A stretch of 64,000 nucleotides of DNA from Streptococcus gordonii (GCF_001553855.1 NZ_LQWV01000012.1:186001-250000), one strand, 5' to 3'. Numbered from the stretch's first letter, positions 16,840-25,622 are shown. Translations and numbers: made by a program. Notes: generated by a model from the sequence alone, not told the origin.

Positions 16840-17708
16840 GAATTGCAGATTATAGTGTGACCCGTGCCATTCTGGAGCGTCACGGTTTCACTTTTAAAAA
16901 ATCTTTCGGTCAGAATTTCCTGACTGATACCAACATCCTCCAGAAGATTGTGGATACTGCTGAGATTGACAAAAAGGTCAATGTCATCGAAATTGGTCCT
17001 GGTATTGGGGCTTTGACGGAGTTTTTGGCGGAAAATGCTGCGGAAGTCATGGCCTTTGAGATAGATGATCGGTTGGTGCCGATTTTAGCGGATACTTTGC
17101 GCGATTTTGACAATGTGACAGTGGTCAATCAGGATATTCTCAAGGTTGATTTGGCCCAGTACATAGCAGAGTTTAAAAATCCAGACCTGCCTATCAAGGT
17201 AGTGGCAAATCTGCCCTACTATATCACGACGCCGATTCTTATGCACTTGATTGAGAGCGGAATTCCTTTTAGTGAGTTTGTTGTGATGATGCAAAAAGAA
17301 GTAGCAGATCGGATTTCGGCTCAGCCGAATACCAAGGCCTATGGTAGTTTGTCAATTGCGGTCCAGTATTACATGACGGCCAAGGTAGCCTTTATCGTAC
17401 CGAGGACAGTCTTTGTGCCAGCACCAAATGTAGATTCGGCGATTCTCAAGATGGTGCGAAGAGAGCAACCTGCAGTTGAAGTCCAGGACGAGAAATTCTT
17501 TTTCAAGGTTTCCAAGGCCAGCTTTGTTCATCGCAGAAAAACTCTTTGGAATAATCTAACTAGCTATTTCGGTAAGTCTGAAGAAGTCAAGACCAAGCTT
17601 GAAAGAGCTTTAGAAAAAGCCGATCTTGTGGCCAATGTTCGAGGAGAAGCGCTAGACTTGGCAGCATTTGCTCGCTTGAGTGACGCTTTAAAGTCCGAGG
17701 GGTTATAA
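16836..17708 (+). CDS. rsmA (ksgA): 16S rRNA dimethyladenosine transferase
   Basis: A 290-residue SAM-dependent methylase that dimethylates two adjacent adenines in helix 45 of 16S rRNA. Visible motifs: FGQNFLTD near residue 24, the SAM site [15 protein letters not shown] at about 50-64, and the catalytic [11 protein letters not shown]. The start codon overlaps the previous stop (ATGA). A moderate terminator follows (17713-17747). Loss of this activity is the classic route to kasugamycin resistance; no defect is seen here. Confidence 0.96.
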   Translation: MRIADYSVTRAILERHGFTFKKSFGQNFLTDTNILQKIVDTAEIDKKVNVIEIGPGIGALTEFLAENAAEVMAFEIDDRLVPILADTLRDFDNVTVVNQDILKVDLAQYIAEFKNPDLPIKVVANLPYYITTPILMHLIESGIPFSEFVVMMQKEVADRISAQPNTKAYGSLSIAVQYYMTAKVAFIVPRTVFVPAPNVDSAILKMVRREQPAVEVQDEKFFFKVSKASFVHRRKTLWNNLTSYFGKSEEVKTKLERALEKADLVANVRGEALDLAAFARLSDALKSEGL

Positions 17709-17712
17709 AAAA

Positions 17713-17747
17713 AGAAGATCTGCTCTCTGGTAGCCGGTCTTCTATTT
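17713..17747 (+). terminator. Probable terminator after ksgA
   Basis: Bulged stem AGAAGA-C / GTCTTCT with a T-rich tail. Confidence 0.5.
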
Positions 17748-17763
17748 TATTCATGAGGTGCAT

Positions 17764-18171
17764 ATGAAAGTGAAATTTCTGTCTTTGTTTTCTGGACTAC
17801 TCTGGTTTTCGCAGTCTTTACTCCATTTCCTGCTGATGCTAGGTCTGCCTCTGGGACGTTTGGTCTTTGGTGGCGCTTATATAGTATTTCCTTTATGGTT
17901 GCGGCCGGTTAACTTCCTGCTGTTCTCATTGTGGGCTTTCTTTAGTTTTAGTTATCTAGCTTTTGGTGGCTGGTTGAAAAGTGGCTTGAGGTCTTCAGTT
18001 TTTAGGAAAGTCATTTTAGTTGGAACTGTTTTTCTATTTTTGGCTACGGTTTTCAATTTCTTCATCAGTGCGAGTCCATTAGAGAAATATTTAACAGGAG
18101 GCCTGACCTTCCTAGCTTTTCTGAGCAGTAGCCTTCTTCTCCATAATAAGAAAAAATCCTATCATGATTGA
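17764..18171 (+). CDS. Small membrane protein, four TM segments
   Basis: A 135-residue hydrophobic protein with four predicted membrane helices, a short loop rich in serine and arginine, and a basic C terminus. The family is not recognised; the layout recalls small DoxX-like or unknown streptococcal membrane proteins. The ATG at 17764 is used because GAGGTG sits directly upstream, overlapping an in-frame GTG at 17758. The terminator stem at 18155-18178 overlaps its last five codons and the stop (TGA 18169-18171). Confidence 0.65.
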   Translation: MKVKFLSLFSGLLWFSQSLLHFLLMLGLPLGRLVFGGAYIVFPLWLRPVNFLLFSLWAFFSFSYLAFGGWLKSGLRSSVFRKVILVGTVFLFLATVFNFFISASPLEKYLTGGLTFLAFLSSSLLLHNKKKSYHD

Positions 18172-18182
18172 TAGGATTGCTT
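18155..18182. terminator. Bidirectional terminator overlapping a stop codon
   Basis: A perfect 10-base stem AATCCTATCA / TGATAGGATT with a TGAT loop, A-rich on the left and CTTTTT on the right. It ends the membrane-protein gene, and in the other direction the tRNA-Leu transcript. Confidence 0.8.
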
Positions 18183-18186
18183 TTTA

Positions 18187-18269
18187 TGCGGAGGAAGGGA
18201 TTTGAACCCTCACACCCGTACGGGCACATGCGCCTGAAGCATGCGTGTCTGCCGTTCCACCACCTCCGC
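18187..18269 (-). tRNA. tRNA-Leu (anticodon CAG)
   Basis: Read on the minus strand, an 83-base tRNA with acceptor GCGGAGG / CCTCCGC, discriminator A, and the anticodon stem CATGC / GCATG enclosing the loop TTCAGGC. This gives anticodon CAG (codon CUG). The long variable arm of class II tRNAs is present (CCCGTACGGG hairpin), as is a T loop TTCAAAT. The 3' CCA is not encoded and must be added. A promoter with extended -10 lies at 18279-18284, and the terminator is at 18155-18182. Confidence 0.95.
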
Positions 18270-18278
18270 TTGTTCTCT

Positions 18279-18306
18279 ATTATAACATATTTTTTAAAAA
18301 ATCCAA
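18279..18306 (-). promoter_or_regulatory. tRNA-Leu promoter
   Basis: Minus strand: TTGGAT (18301-18306), a 16-base spacer, TATAAT (18279-18284) preceded by TGT. Confidence 0.6.
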
Positions 18307-18307
18307 G

Positions 18308-18336
18308 AAAAAATGGCCAGATTAGACAGTGCCATC
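18308..18336 (-). terminator. Probable terminator of the CPBP gene
   Basis: Minus strand: short stem ATGGC / GCCAT followed by TTTTTTC, about 110 bases after the stop codon. The stem is only five pairs. Confidence 0.4.
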
Positions 18337-18444
18337 CATAAAATCAGATGAGGCGGGAAGATTTATTCCAGCCTCTAGGTATGATGAATTGCAAATGAAA
18401 GTTGAAGAATTTTTCTCTAACCTCGCTTGCTACTTTTGTATTAT

Positions 18445-19362
18445 TTATTCTACAATTTGAGGATAGAGGTTTTCTTGTTCTTTGGATGTATCTTTCAAGA
18501 TGAAGATAGCCCATAAGAGTGCTAAAATGAAGACAACCAAGCCAGGAACTCCTCCCTCAGGTCCGAATTGTCCACCTGTGATAAGTGTACGATTGGAAGT
18601 TGTAAAGTACATCAAGGAAGACTCGCTGTCAAATCCACTGACATGGAAACCATAAACGTTACCCATGATGAAGTTCCAAGCGAAGTGGAAGCCACAAGGT
18701 CCCCAGATATTTCCGCGCTTCAGAGCGTAAACGGCTGTGAAAAGGCCAAAAACGAATAGGTGGACAGTTGAGAGCCAAGAAGCACCATTGTTATCCAAAT
18801 GGAAATAAGAGAACATGGTAGAAGCAATCAAAATGGCTATGTAGGTGTTTTTATGATAGGAAATAATGGGAATCAACCATCCGCGAATGTAAATCTCTTC
18901 TGCAGCTGTTTGGAAAATATAACCGATGAGAACTAAAATCCAAGAAACGAGGAAAGGCAGACTAAATTGGATCCGGTCAAACTTAGCATCTCCTGTAATG
19001 AAGAAGATGATTAAGACGGTCGTAATCATGATGGCACCCACCAACACACCTTTAGCGAATTCGGGAAGGCCATTTCCTCTAGAGAATCCCATGGTTCGTA
19101 TCGGTCGTTTTTCAATGAATTTGACCCAAAGGAAGAAGGCGATAATGGTGTAGAGGAAGGACCAAAGGTCCAAAATATTCCACCAGTCAGGAATCCAACT
19201 TTGTTTGTCCAAGAAAAAGTTAGTTGAAGCCCTACTGATCGGAGACATATATTGGGTAATATAGTAAAGGATGAATGGAGCTAAAAACCAAGGAGTCAAA
19301 AACTTCCCTTTTTTGACATTGGAAATGAGCGGGTTGCTCTTTGAGAGAAATGAAAGGCTCAT
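18445..19362 (-). CDS. CPBP-family intramembrane metalloprotease (CAAX/Abi type)
   Basis: A 305-residue protein with about eight membrane segments. All CPBP motifs are intact: EExxxR at E155, E156 and R160 (EEIYIR), FxxxH in FSYFHLDN, and HxxxN in HFAWNF. These residues form the intramembrane metal site in Rce1-like proteases. In Gram-positives this family includes bacteriocin self-immunity and surface-display proteins; which role applies is unknown. The ATG at 19362 follows AAGGAGG. An extension to 19386 lacks a ribosome site. It is expressed alone from a cre-overlapped promoter through a leader of about 190 bases. Confidence 0.88.
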   Translation of the reverse strand: MSLSFLSKSNPLISNVKKGKFLTPWFLAPFILYYITQYMSPISRASTNFFLDKQSWIPDWWNILDLWSFLYTIIAFFLWVKFIEKRPIRTMGFSRGNGLPEFAKGVLVGAIMITTVLIIFFITGDAKFDRIQFSLPFLVSWILVLIGYIFQTAAEEIYIRGWLIPIISYHKNTYIAILIASTMFSYFHLDNNGASWLSTVHLFVFGLFTAVYALKRGNIWGPCGFHFAWNFIMGNVYGFHVSGFDSESSLMYFTTSNRTLITGGQFGPEGGVPGLVVFILALLWAIFILKDTSKEQENLYPQIVE

Positions 19363-19549
19363 AAATAACCTCCTTATAGCTAGCATGAACCATTAAAGAA
19401 GTCAGAGACTTGCTTCTTGATGAAGAAGCTTCTGCTTCACTGGAATTCCAGTAGTAACCAGATGGACAAGTGCCTTGTGATTGTCACCTTCCCTTCTAAT
19501 TGTACTTGTCCCATTCCCCACACGAGGCATATAGATGTTTGTTATTTAC
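19363..19549 (-). other. Long structured 5' leader of the CPBP gene
   Basis: About 190 bases separate the promoter from the start codon. Pairings visible in it: GGACAAGT (19464-19471) with ACTTGTCC (19504-19511); a perfect palindrome CTGGAATTCCAG (19440-19451); and GCTTCTT / AAGAAGC with a 4-base loop (19412-19429). No known riboswitch core or T-box sequence was recognised. Confidence 0.5.
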
Positions 19550-19555
19550 CTCTTT

Positions 19556-19584
19556 ATTATAAAACTTTTAGAAAGCGTTTACAA
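19556..19584 (-). promoter_or_regulatory. CPBP gene promoter with cre site
   Basis: Minus strand: TTGTAA (19579-19584), a 17-base spacer, TATAAT (19556-19561). TGTAAACGCTTTCT (19570-19583) overlaps the -35 and matches the CcpA cre consensus TGWAANCGNTNWCA except at the last base. Carbon catabolite repression is inferred. Confidence 0.65.
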
Positions 19585-19671
19585 CATTCTGTCCTTGTTT
19601 ATATAGAAAATCTTACAACTAAATAATTTGTGGCTTTCTTAGTAAACTTGTAAGCTAAATCAAACATTTTT

Positions 19672-19680
19672 TGTTATAAT
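19672..19680 (+). promoter_or_regulatory. rsgA promoter (extended -10)
   Basis: TGT followed by TATAAT at 19675-19680. No good -35. Confidence 0.6.
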
Positions 19681-19707
19681 GGGTGTACTAACTTTTAAGG
19701 AGTAATC

Positions 19708-20586
19708 TTGCAAGGTAAAATCATTAAAGCCTTGGCTGGTTTCTATTATGTAGAGTCGGCTGGGCAAATTTATCAAACCAGAGCTAGAGGAAATTTTCGA
19801 AAAAAAGGACAGATACCTTATGTTGGCGACGAGGTTGAATTTTCAGCAGAAAAGGACTCAGAAGGTTATATTTTAAAAATAGCAGAGCGCAAAAACAGTC
19901 TTGTGCGTCCGCCGATTGTGAATATTGACCAGGCAGTTGTTATCATGAGTGCTAAGGAGCCAGATTTTAATCCAAACCTCCTGGATCGTTTCTTGGTTCT
20001 CTTGGAACATAAGGGGATTCATCCGATTCTCTATATCAGTAAACTGGATTTACTGGATTGTGAAGATGAGCTAGATGAATTTTTACAAGTCTATCGAACA
20101 ATTGGCTATGATGTGGTCCAAAGCGTTGAGGAATTATTACCTCTTCTAGCGGATAAAATAACTGTTTTTATGGGACAAACAGGAGTTGGGAAATCAACTC
20201 TTCTCAATAAGATTGCCCCAGATTTACAATTAGAGACAGGCGAGATTTCTGAAAGTCTGGGCCGAGGTCGTCATACGACACGGGCTGTCAGTTTTTATAA
20301 TTTAAATGGCGGGAAGATCGCTGATACGCCAGGATTTTCGTCATTGGATTACGAAGTGAGTACGGCTGAAGATCTCAATCAAGCTTTTCCCGAGATTGCT
20401 GAGTTTAGCAAATTCTGCAAGTTTCGTACTTGTACCCATACCCATGAACCAAATTGTGCAGTCAAGCCAGCGGTTGAAAGTGGTCAGATAGCAGCTTTTC
20501 GCTTTGACAACTATCTGCAATTTCTCAGTGAGATTGAAAATCGAAGAGAGACGTATAAAAAAACAGCTAAGAAAATACCTAAATAG
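19708..20586 (+). CDS. rsgA: Ribosome small-subunit-dependent GTPase A
   Basis: A 292-residue circularly permuted GTPase that acts late in 30S subunit assembly. An N-terminal OB fold comes first. The G motifs run in permuted order, with SKLD (G4) before the P-loop GQTGVGKS at 156-163 and DTPG (G3) after it. The C-terminal zinc-binding region has the C-x-x-x-x-C-x-H-x(5)-C pattern in [14 protein letters not shown]. The start is TTG 19708 with AAGGAG upstream. It heads a run rsgA-rpe-thiN-rmuC-yhaM. Confidence 0.95.
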   Translation: MQGKIIKALAGFYYVESAGQIYQTRARGNFRKKGQIPYVGDEVEFSAEKDSEGYILKIAERKNSLVRPPIVNIDQAVVIMSAKEPDFNPNLLDRFLVLLEHKGIHPILYISKLDLLDCEDELDEFLQVYRTIGYDVVQSVEELLPLLADKITVFMGQTGVGKSTLLNKIAPDLQLETGEISESLGRGRHTTRAVSFYNLNGGKIADTPGFSSLDYEVSTAEDLNQAFPEIAEFSKFCKFRTCTHTHEPNCAVKPAVESGQIAAFRFDNYLQFLSEIENRRETYKKTAKKIPK

Positions 20587-20603
20587 GAAACAGGAGAAAA
20601 ACT

Positions 20604-21263
20604 ATGACACAATTTAAAATTGCACCATCTATCTTAAGCGCTGATTACGCTAATTTTGAAAGTGAATTGAAAAGACTAGAAGCGGCTGGAGCTGACTATG
20701 CTCATATTGACGTAATGGACGGCCACTTTGTTCCTAATATCACCTTTGGAGCGGGTGTTGTAGCTAGCATGCGTCCACATAGCAAATTGGTGTTTGACTG
20801 CCATCTGATGGTTACAAATCCTGAAAAGCATATCGAGGATTTCGTTCGTGCTGGAGCAGATATTATCACAATCCATGTTGAAGCAACTCCTCATATCCAC
20901 GGTGCCCTCCAACAAATTCGCGCAGCAGGAGTAAAAGCAGGTGTCGTAATCAATCCAGGTACTCCGGTTCAAGTGATTAAGCACGTCTTAGGCTTGGTAG
21001 ACCAGGTCTTAGTGATGACTGTGAACCCTGGCTTTGGCGGGCAAGCCTTTCTACCTGAGACCTTGGTTAAAGTTAGTGAATTAGCTAGTCTTCGGGAACA
21101 AGAACAATTACAATTTGATATCGAGGTTGATGGTGGTATTGACAATCAGACCATTAAGCTAGCAAAAGAAGCTGGTGCTAATGTCTTTGTAGCAGGTAGC
21201 TATGTCTTTAAAGGGGATGTTGACCATCAAGTTCAAACCTTGAAGGAAGCCTTACATGACTAA
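20604..21263 (+). CDS. rpe: Ribulose-phosphate 3-epimerase
   Basis: A 219-residue TIM-barrel enzyme that interconverts ribulose-5-phosphate and xylulose-5-phosphate in the pentose phosphate pathway. The metal and phosphate sites are recognisable in IDVMDGHFVPNITFG, CHLMVTNPEKHI, MTVNPGFGGQAF and EVDGGID. The start is ATG 20604 after CAGGAG. Its 3' end overlaps thiN by eight bases. The cluster with rsgA and thiN is conserved in Firmicutes. Confidence 0.96.
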   Translation: MTQFKIAPSILSADYANFESELKRLEAAGADYAHIDVMDGHFVPNITFGAGVVASMRPHSKLVFDCHLMVTNPEKHIEDFVRAGADIITIHVEATPHIHGALQQIRAAGVKAGVVINPGTPVQVIKHVLGLVDQVLVMTVNPGFGGQAFLPETLVKVSELASLREQEQLQFDIEVDGGIDNQTIKLAKEAGANVFVAGSYVFKGDVDHQVQTLKEALHD

Positions 21264-21888
21264 GGTTGTTCTAGTTGCTGGAGGTCAATTAGAAGAATTA
21301 CCCTCAGATGTTGATGCCTGGGTCGGTGTGGATCGAGGCAGTCTCCACTTGATAGAGCAGGGGATAGTTCCCGATTTGGCTGTAGGTGACTTCGACTCTG
21401 TATCCCTGCAGGAATTTGAGCTGGTTCAAAGGAAAGCTAAAGAGGTCCTACGTGCCCAGCCAGAAAAAGATGATACAGATCTTGAGTTGGCTGTCACAGC
21501 TACTTTTGAGCGCTATCCAGACGCAAATGTTACTATTTTTGCTGCTTTTGGAGGTCGTATGGATCATACTCTAGCCAATGTTTTTCTTCCTAGCAACCCA
21601 AAGATTGCTCCTTATATGGAGCGACTTGCTTTGCAAGATGAACAAAACCTGCTTACCTATCGACCAGCAGGCAAACATTTAATTGAGCCTGTAGAAGAAA
21701 TGACCTATGTTGCCTTTATGCCAACACAGGATATTGCCTTGACCATTGAGGGGGCCAAGTATTCTTTAAATGAAAAGAATTTTTTCTTTAAAAAAGTTTA
21801 TGCTTCTAACGAATTTATAGGTAGGCCCATTTCCCTGTCTTTTGATTCTGGGTATGTGGTGATTATGTATAGTAAAGATAGGAAATAA
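21256..21888 (+). CDS. thiN: Thiamine pyrophosphokinase
   Basis: A 210-residue enzyme that makes thiamine diphosphate from thiamine and ATP. Conserved features are GVDRGSLHLIEQG, the acidic AVGDFDS loop, PEKDDTDLELA and FGGRMDHTLANV. The start ATG 21256 lies inside the rpe 3' end, indicating translational coupling. Length is normal. rmuC follows two bases after the stop. Confidence 0.94.
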   Translation: MTKVVLVAGGQLEELPSDVDAWVGVDRGSLHLIEQGIVPDLAVGDFDSVSLQEFELVQRKAKEVLRAQPEKDDTDLELAVTATFERYPDANVTIFAAFGGRMDHTLANVFLPSNPKIAPYMERLALQDEQNLLTYRPAGKHLIEPVEEMTYVAFMPTQDIALTIEGAKYSLNEKNFFFKKVYASNEFIGRPISLSFDSGYVVIMYSKDRK

Positions 21889-21889
21889 G

Positions 21890-23146
21890 ATGGAGATACT
21901 TATCATCATTTTGCTGCTAGCCAATCTTCTTTTGACTTTCTTGCTTTGGCAGAGCCGAACACAGCAAAAGAAGGATGTTCAAGAAATCTTGGAAGCGCAG
22001 GCTGACCATTTATCAGATCAGCTTGATTATCGTTTGGAGCAAGAAAGACAAAATTCCTTGCTACAACAAAAAAATTTAGAAATAGGCTTGGGAGATCGTT
22101 TTAGTTCTCTTCACACAAGTTTGCATCGGGATTTGACAGACTTACGGACAGAAATCAGTGATAATTTGACCAAGAACCGTGATAAGACAGATGAACGCAT
22201 GAAACAGATTCAAGAGTCTAATGAATTACGTTTAGAGCAAATGAGGCAGACAGTAGAAGAAAAACTGGAAAAGACTCTTCAGACTCGTCTTCAGACCTCT
22301 TTTGAGTCTGTTTCTAAACAATTGGAATCTGTCAACCGCGGTTTGGGAGAAATGCAGCATATTGCGCGTGATGTTGGAACCCTTAATAAGGTCCTTTCAA
22401 ATACTAAAACTCGTGGTATTATGGGCGAGTTGCAGCTGGGCCAGATTATCGAAGATATTTTGACTCCAAATCAGTACGAGCGGGAGTTTGCTACTGTTTC
22501 AGGCTCTAGTGAAAGAGTTGAGTATGCAGTCAAGTTGCCTGGGCAAACTGATCAAGACTATGTTTATCTACCGATTGATTCGAAATTTCCTTTGGCTGAT
22601 TACTATCGCTTGGAAGATGCTTATGAATCTGGTAATAAAGAAGAAATTGAACTCTATCGCAAGGCCCTGCTAAATAGTGTTAAACGCTTTGCAAAAGACA
22701 TTCGTAGCAAATATTTAGCACCACCCGCTACAACTAACTTTGGGATTATGTTTTTACCGACAGAGGGTCTCTATTCAGAAGTTGTCCGCAATCCAGAATT
22801 CTTTGACAGTCTTCGCAGAGAAGAGCAGATTGTGGTGGCTGGCCCATCGACTTTATCAGCCCTGCTCAACTCCTTATCCGTTGGATTCAAAACTCTGAAC
22901 ATTCAAAAGAGTGCGGATGACATCAGCAAGGTTTTGGGAAGTGTGAAACTAGAATTTAATAAATTCGCAGGTATCTTGGTTAAGGCGCAGAAGCATTTGC
23001 AGCACGCTTCGGGAAATATAGATGATTTGCTGACGCGCAGAACAAATGCCATTGAGCGAACCTTACGCCAGATTGAATTGTCAGATGAAGATTTGCATAT
23101 AGACCTGCTTGATGTGCCAGAAGAAAGGGAAGATCATGAAAATTAA
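21890..23146 (+). CDS. rmuC: RmuC-family DNA recombination protein
   Basis: A 418-residue protein with an N-terminal membrane anchor (LIIILLLANLLLTFLLWQ), a long coiled coil over about residues 30-170, and the RmuC nuclease-like domain (GIMGELQLGQIIEDIL ... LPIDSKFPLADYYRL). The family limits certain recombination events in E. coli, and its direct activity is poorly known. Starts two bases after thiN; the C-terminal codons overlap the upstream region of yhaM. Confidence 0.9.
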   Translation: MEILIIILLLANLLLTFLLWQSRTQQKKDVQEILEAQADHLSDQLDYRLEQERQNSLLQQKNLEIGLGDRFSSLHTSLHRDLTDLRTEISDNLTKNRDKTDERMKQIQESNELRLEQMRQTVEEKLEKTLQTRLQTSFESVSKQLESVNRGLGEMQHIARDVGTLNKVLSNTKTRGIMGELQLGQIIEDILTPNQYEREFATVSGSSERVEYAVKLPGQTDQDYVYLPIDSKFPLADYYRLEDAYESGNKEEIELYRKALLNSVKRFAKDIRSKYLAPPATTNFGIMFLPTEGLYSEVVRNPEFFDSLRREEQIVVAGPSTLSALLNSLSVGFKTLNIQKSADDISKVLGSVKLEFNKFAGILVKAQKHLQHASGNIDDLLTRRTNAIERTLRQIELSDEDLHIDLLDVPEEREDHEN

Positions 23147-24077
23147 CCAAATGAAAAAAGATGAATTTTTTGAAGGGTTTTACTTGATTAAATCAGCTGA
23201 AGTTCGACAGACGAGGGCAGGGAAGGATTATATCGCCTTTACTTTTCAAGATGATAGTGGAGAGATCGAAGGGAAACTCTGGGATGCCCAGCCACATAAC
23301 GTAGCTGAATATACAGCTGGAAAAGTTGTCCATATGCAAGGTCGCCGAGAAGTCTACAATAATACTCCTCAGGTTAATCAGTTGGTTTTACGTCTTCCTA
23401 GATCAGGTGAACCTAACAATCCAGCTGACTTTAAAGAAAAACCTCCAGTGGATCCGAAGGATTTGCGAGATTATTTGGCTCAGATGATTTTCAAGATTGA
23501 AAATCCGGTTTGGCAACGTGTTGTCCGAGCTTTATATAGCAAGTATGACAAGGAATTCTATTCTTATCCTGCGGCCAAGACCAATCATCACGCTTTTGAA
23601 TCTGGTTTAGCCTTTCACACGGCAACTATGGTTCGCTTGGCTGATGCGATTGGAGATATTTACCCTCAGCTCAACAAGAGTTTGCTCTTTGCTGGAATTA
23701 TGTTGCACGATTTAGCAAAAGTAATCGAACTAAGTGGCCCCGATGACACTGAATACACAGTTCGTGGCAACCTAATCGGCCATATTGCTTTAATTGACGA
23801 AGAAATCACAAAAGTTCTTCTAGAATTGAAGATTGACGACAGTAAGGAAGATGTGACTGTTTTACGTCATGTTATCTTGAGCCATCATGGCTTGTTAGAG
23901 TACGGAAGTCCTGTTCGTCCAAGGATTATGGAGGCTGAGATTCTTCATATGATTGATAACTTGGATGCGGAAATGATGATGATGACAGGGGCTCTGGCCA
24001 AGGTAGGGGAAGGAGAAATGACCAGTCGTATTTTTGCTATGGACAATCGATCCTTCTATAAACCGAATTTAGATTGA
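23136..24077 (+). CDS. yhaM: 3'-5' exoribonuclease YhaM (Cbf1)
   Basis: A 313-residue nuclease made of an OB-fold RNA-binding domain (about 20-100) and an HD domain (about 155-290) with the metal-binding H191-D192 in MLHDLAK and an upstream HHAFESGLAFHT. Streptococcal Cbf1/YhaM trims the 3' ends of RNAs, including small RNAs. ATG 23136 is preferred over an upstream in-frame ATG at 23109 because homologues start MKINQMKKDEF and AAGGGAAG precedes it. It overlaps the rmuC end by 11 bases. A terminator follows at 24083. Confidence 0.94.
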   Translation: MKINQMKKDEFFEGFYLIKSAEVRQTRAGKDYIAFTFQDDSGEIEGKLWDAQPHNVAEYTAGKVVHMQGRREVYNNTPQVNQLVLRLPRSGEPNNPADFKEKPPVDPKDLRDYLAQMIFKIENPVWQRVVRALYSKYDKEFYSYPAAKTNHHAFESGLAFHTATMVRLADAIGDIYPQLNKSLLFAGIMLHDLAKVIELSGPDDTEYTVRGNLIGHIALIDEEITKVLLELKIDDSKEDVTVLRHVILSHHGLLEYGSPVRPRIMEAEILHMIDNLDAEMMMMTGALAKVGEGEMTSRIFAMDNRSFYKPNLD

Positions 24078-24082
24078 AGAAA

Positions 24083-24127
24083 AAACGAAAAATGAGCATT
24101 ATATTTGAAATAATGTTCGTTTTTTTT
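24083..24127 (+). terminator. Terminator after yhaM
   Basis: Two-part stem AACGA...CATTAT / ATAATG...TCGTT followed by eight T. Confidence 0.65.
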
Positions 24128-24136
24128 GATAGAGTA

Positions 24137-24145
24137 TGTTATAAT
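24137..24145 (+). promoter_or_regulatory. purR promoter (extended -10)
   Basis: TGT followed by TATAAT at 24140-24145, just after the yhaM terminator. Confidence 0.6.
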
Positions 24146-24173
24146 GAAGAAAAATAACAAGAACGGTGAAAAT

Positions 24174-24989
24174 ATGAAACTAAGAAGAAGTGACCGGATG
24201 GTAGTAATTTCAAACTATCTTTTAAACCACCCTTATGAACTGACTAGTCTGAATACTTTTGCTGAAAAGTATGAATCAGCTAAATCCTCTATTTCAGAAG
24301 ATATTGTCATCATCAAACGCGCTTTTGAAGAGATCGAGATTGGATCTATTGAAACAATTACTGGTGCGGGAGGAGGAGTCATCTTTACTCCTTCTATTTC
24401 TGATAGAGAGTCCAAAGAAATTGTTGAAGGACTACGAGATCAATTGTCAGAAAGTAACCGCATTTTACCAGGTGGCTATATCTACCTATCTGATCTCTTG
24501 AGCACTCCATCTATTTTAAATAGTATTGGACGGATTATCGCTAAAGCTTTTCGCGATCAAAAAATCGATGCAGTCATGACAGTAGCTACTAAAGGAGTTC
24601 CTCTTGCTAATGCCGTGGCCAATACATTAAATGTTCCTTTTGTGATTGTCCGTCGTGATTTAAAAATTACAGAAGGTTCAACTGTTAGTGTTAACTATGT
24701 TTCTGGTTCCAGCGATCGGATTGAAAAAATGTTTTTGTCAAAGCGTAGCTTGAAAGCAGGTAGCCGTGTTCTGATTGTGGACGACTTCCTTAAGGGAGGC
24801 GGTACAATCAATGGGATGATTAGCTTGCTTGCTGAATTCGAATCGGAGTTGGCAGGTGTAGCTGTTTTCGCAGATAACGCCCAGGAAAAGAGAGAACATC
24901 TGTCTTATAAATCTTTATTGAAAGTGACGAATATTGATGTAAAAGAAAATAAAATCGATGTTGAAGTCGGAAATATTTTTGATAAATAA
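24174..24989 (+). CDS. purR: Pur operon regulator PurR
   Basis: A 271-residue regulator of purine synthesis. It has an N-terminal winged helix (MKLRRSDRMVVISNYLLNHPYELTSL) and a phosphoribosyltransferase-like domain with the PRPP-binding signature VLIVDDFLKGGGTING (D203, D204). It senses PRPP and in Gram-positives controls pur genes at PurBox sites. ATG 24174 matches homologues. An upstream in-frame ATG at 24126 overlaps the promoter and terminator tract and is rejected. The next gene starts 14 bases on. Confidence 0.95.
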   Translation: MKLRRSDRMVVISNYLLNHPYELTSLNTFAEKYESAKSSISEDIVIIKRAFEEIEIGSIETITGAGGGVIFTPSISDRESKEIVEGLRDQLSESNRILPGGYIYLSDLLSTPSILNSIGRIIAKAFRDQKIDAVMTVATKGVPLANAVANTLNVPFVIVRRDLKITEGSTVSVNYVSGSSDRIEKMFLSKRSLKAGSRVLIVDDFLKGGGTINGMISLLAEFESELAGVAVFADNAQEKREHLSYKSLLKVTNIDVKENKIDVEVGNIFDK

Positions 24990-25003
24990 GCAGGAAAAGG
25001 ATT

Positions 25004-25543
25004 ATGAGAAGTATATTTGAGAAATTTGACCGAATTCCAATTTGGGTTCGGATCGGAGTTTTGCTACTATTAATAGCGATTTTAATTACTGGCTTGTTCT
25101 TTATAAAGCCTAACTACAAAACAAGCCACCAGTCCTCAACAGTTGCTACATACAGCCGTGCGTCCAGTTCCAAAGTTGATTCATCTAATGAAAAGACTTC
25201 TTCTAATCAGGATAAAGCGAAAAATTCAGATACACAAAGTCTTGCTAATGCAGAAACTCTTGTGAAGGAATTAGAAGCTGAGCAGACCGAAGAAAACTTG
25301 TCACTTGCGCAGGCATCAGTTGACAAGGTGAAGGATCTAGATGCTAAAGCTAGGTTGCAGGATAGGATTCAGGCAGTTAAAGATACCATAGCTGCAAACC
25401 GAGCTGCAAATGCTGCGCAACCACAAATTCAACAGCAACCGGTCTATCAAGCGCCTACAATCCAAACTCCAGCAGCACCTTCAACTGTTGATACTCAAAC
25501 ACAAACTGAAGAAGCCCCTTCTGCTAACACAACCACACAATAA
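25004..25543 (+). CDS. Membrane-anchored, Ser/Gln/Thr-rich surface protein
   Basis: A 179-residue protein with one N-terminal membrane segment (IGVLLLLIAILITGLFFI, about 18-35), a serine- and lysine-rich extracellular linker, a predicted coiled coil (ETLVKELEAEQTEENLSLAQ onward), and a low-complexity Gln/Pro/Thr tail. There is no sortase or lipobox motif, so it is held by the N-terminal helix. A homologue follows purR in other mitis-group streptococci, as far as I recall. Function unknown. It is cotranscribed with purR and ends in a terminator. Confidence 0.7.
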   Translation: MRSIFEKFDRIPIWVRIGVLLLLIAILITGLFFIKPNYKTSHQSSTVATYSRASSSKVDSSNEKTSSNQDKAKNSDTQSLANAETLVKELEAEQTEENLSLAQASVDKVKDLDAKARLQDRIQAVKDTIAANRAANAAQPQIQQQPVYQAPTIQTPAAPSTVDTQTQTEEAPSANTTTQ

Positions 25544-25571
25544 GAGAAGCTTTCAAGAGCTTCTCTTTTTT
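25543..25571 (+). terminator. Terminator after the purR operon
   Basis: Stem AGAGAAGCT / AGCTTCTCT with a T run. Confidence 0.85.
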
Positions 25572-25622
25572 ATAAAGGTTCATGATTCACAAAGTAAAAA
25601 GGGCAAAAAATGAAGAAACCTA

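Noticed and set aside
19417..19626. Plus-strand 69-codon frame in the CPBP leader
   Set aside because: It lies antisense to a structured leader and promoter, has no ribosome site, and the composition is unlike a real protein.
24126..24173. Upstream ATG extension of purR
   Set aside because: It begins in the yhaM terminator tail and runs through the promoter. Homologues start at MKLRRSDRM (24174).
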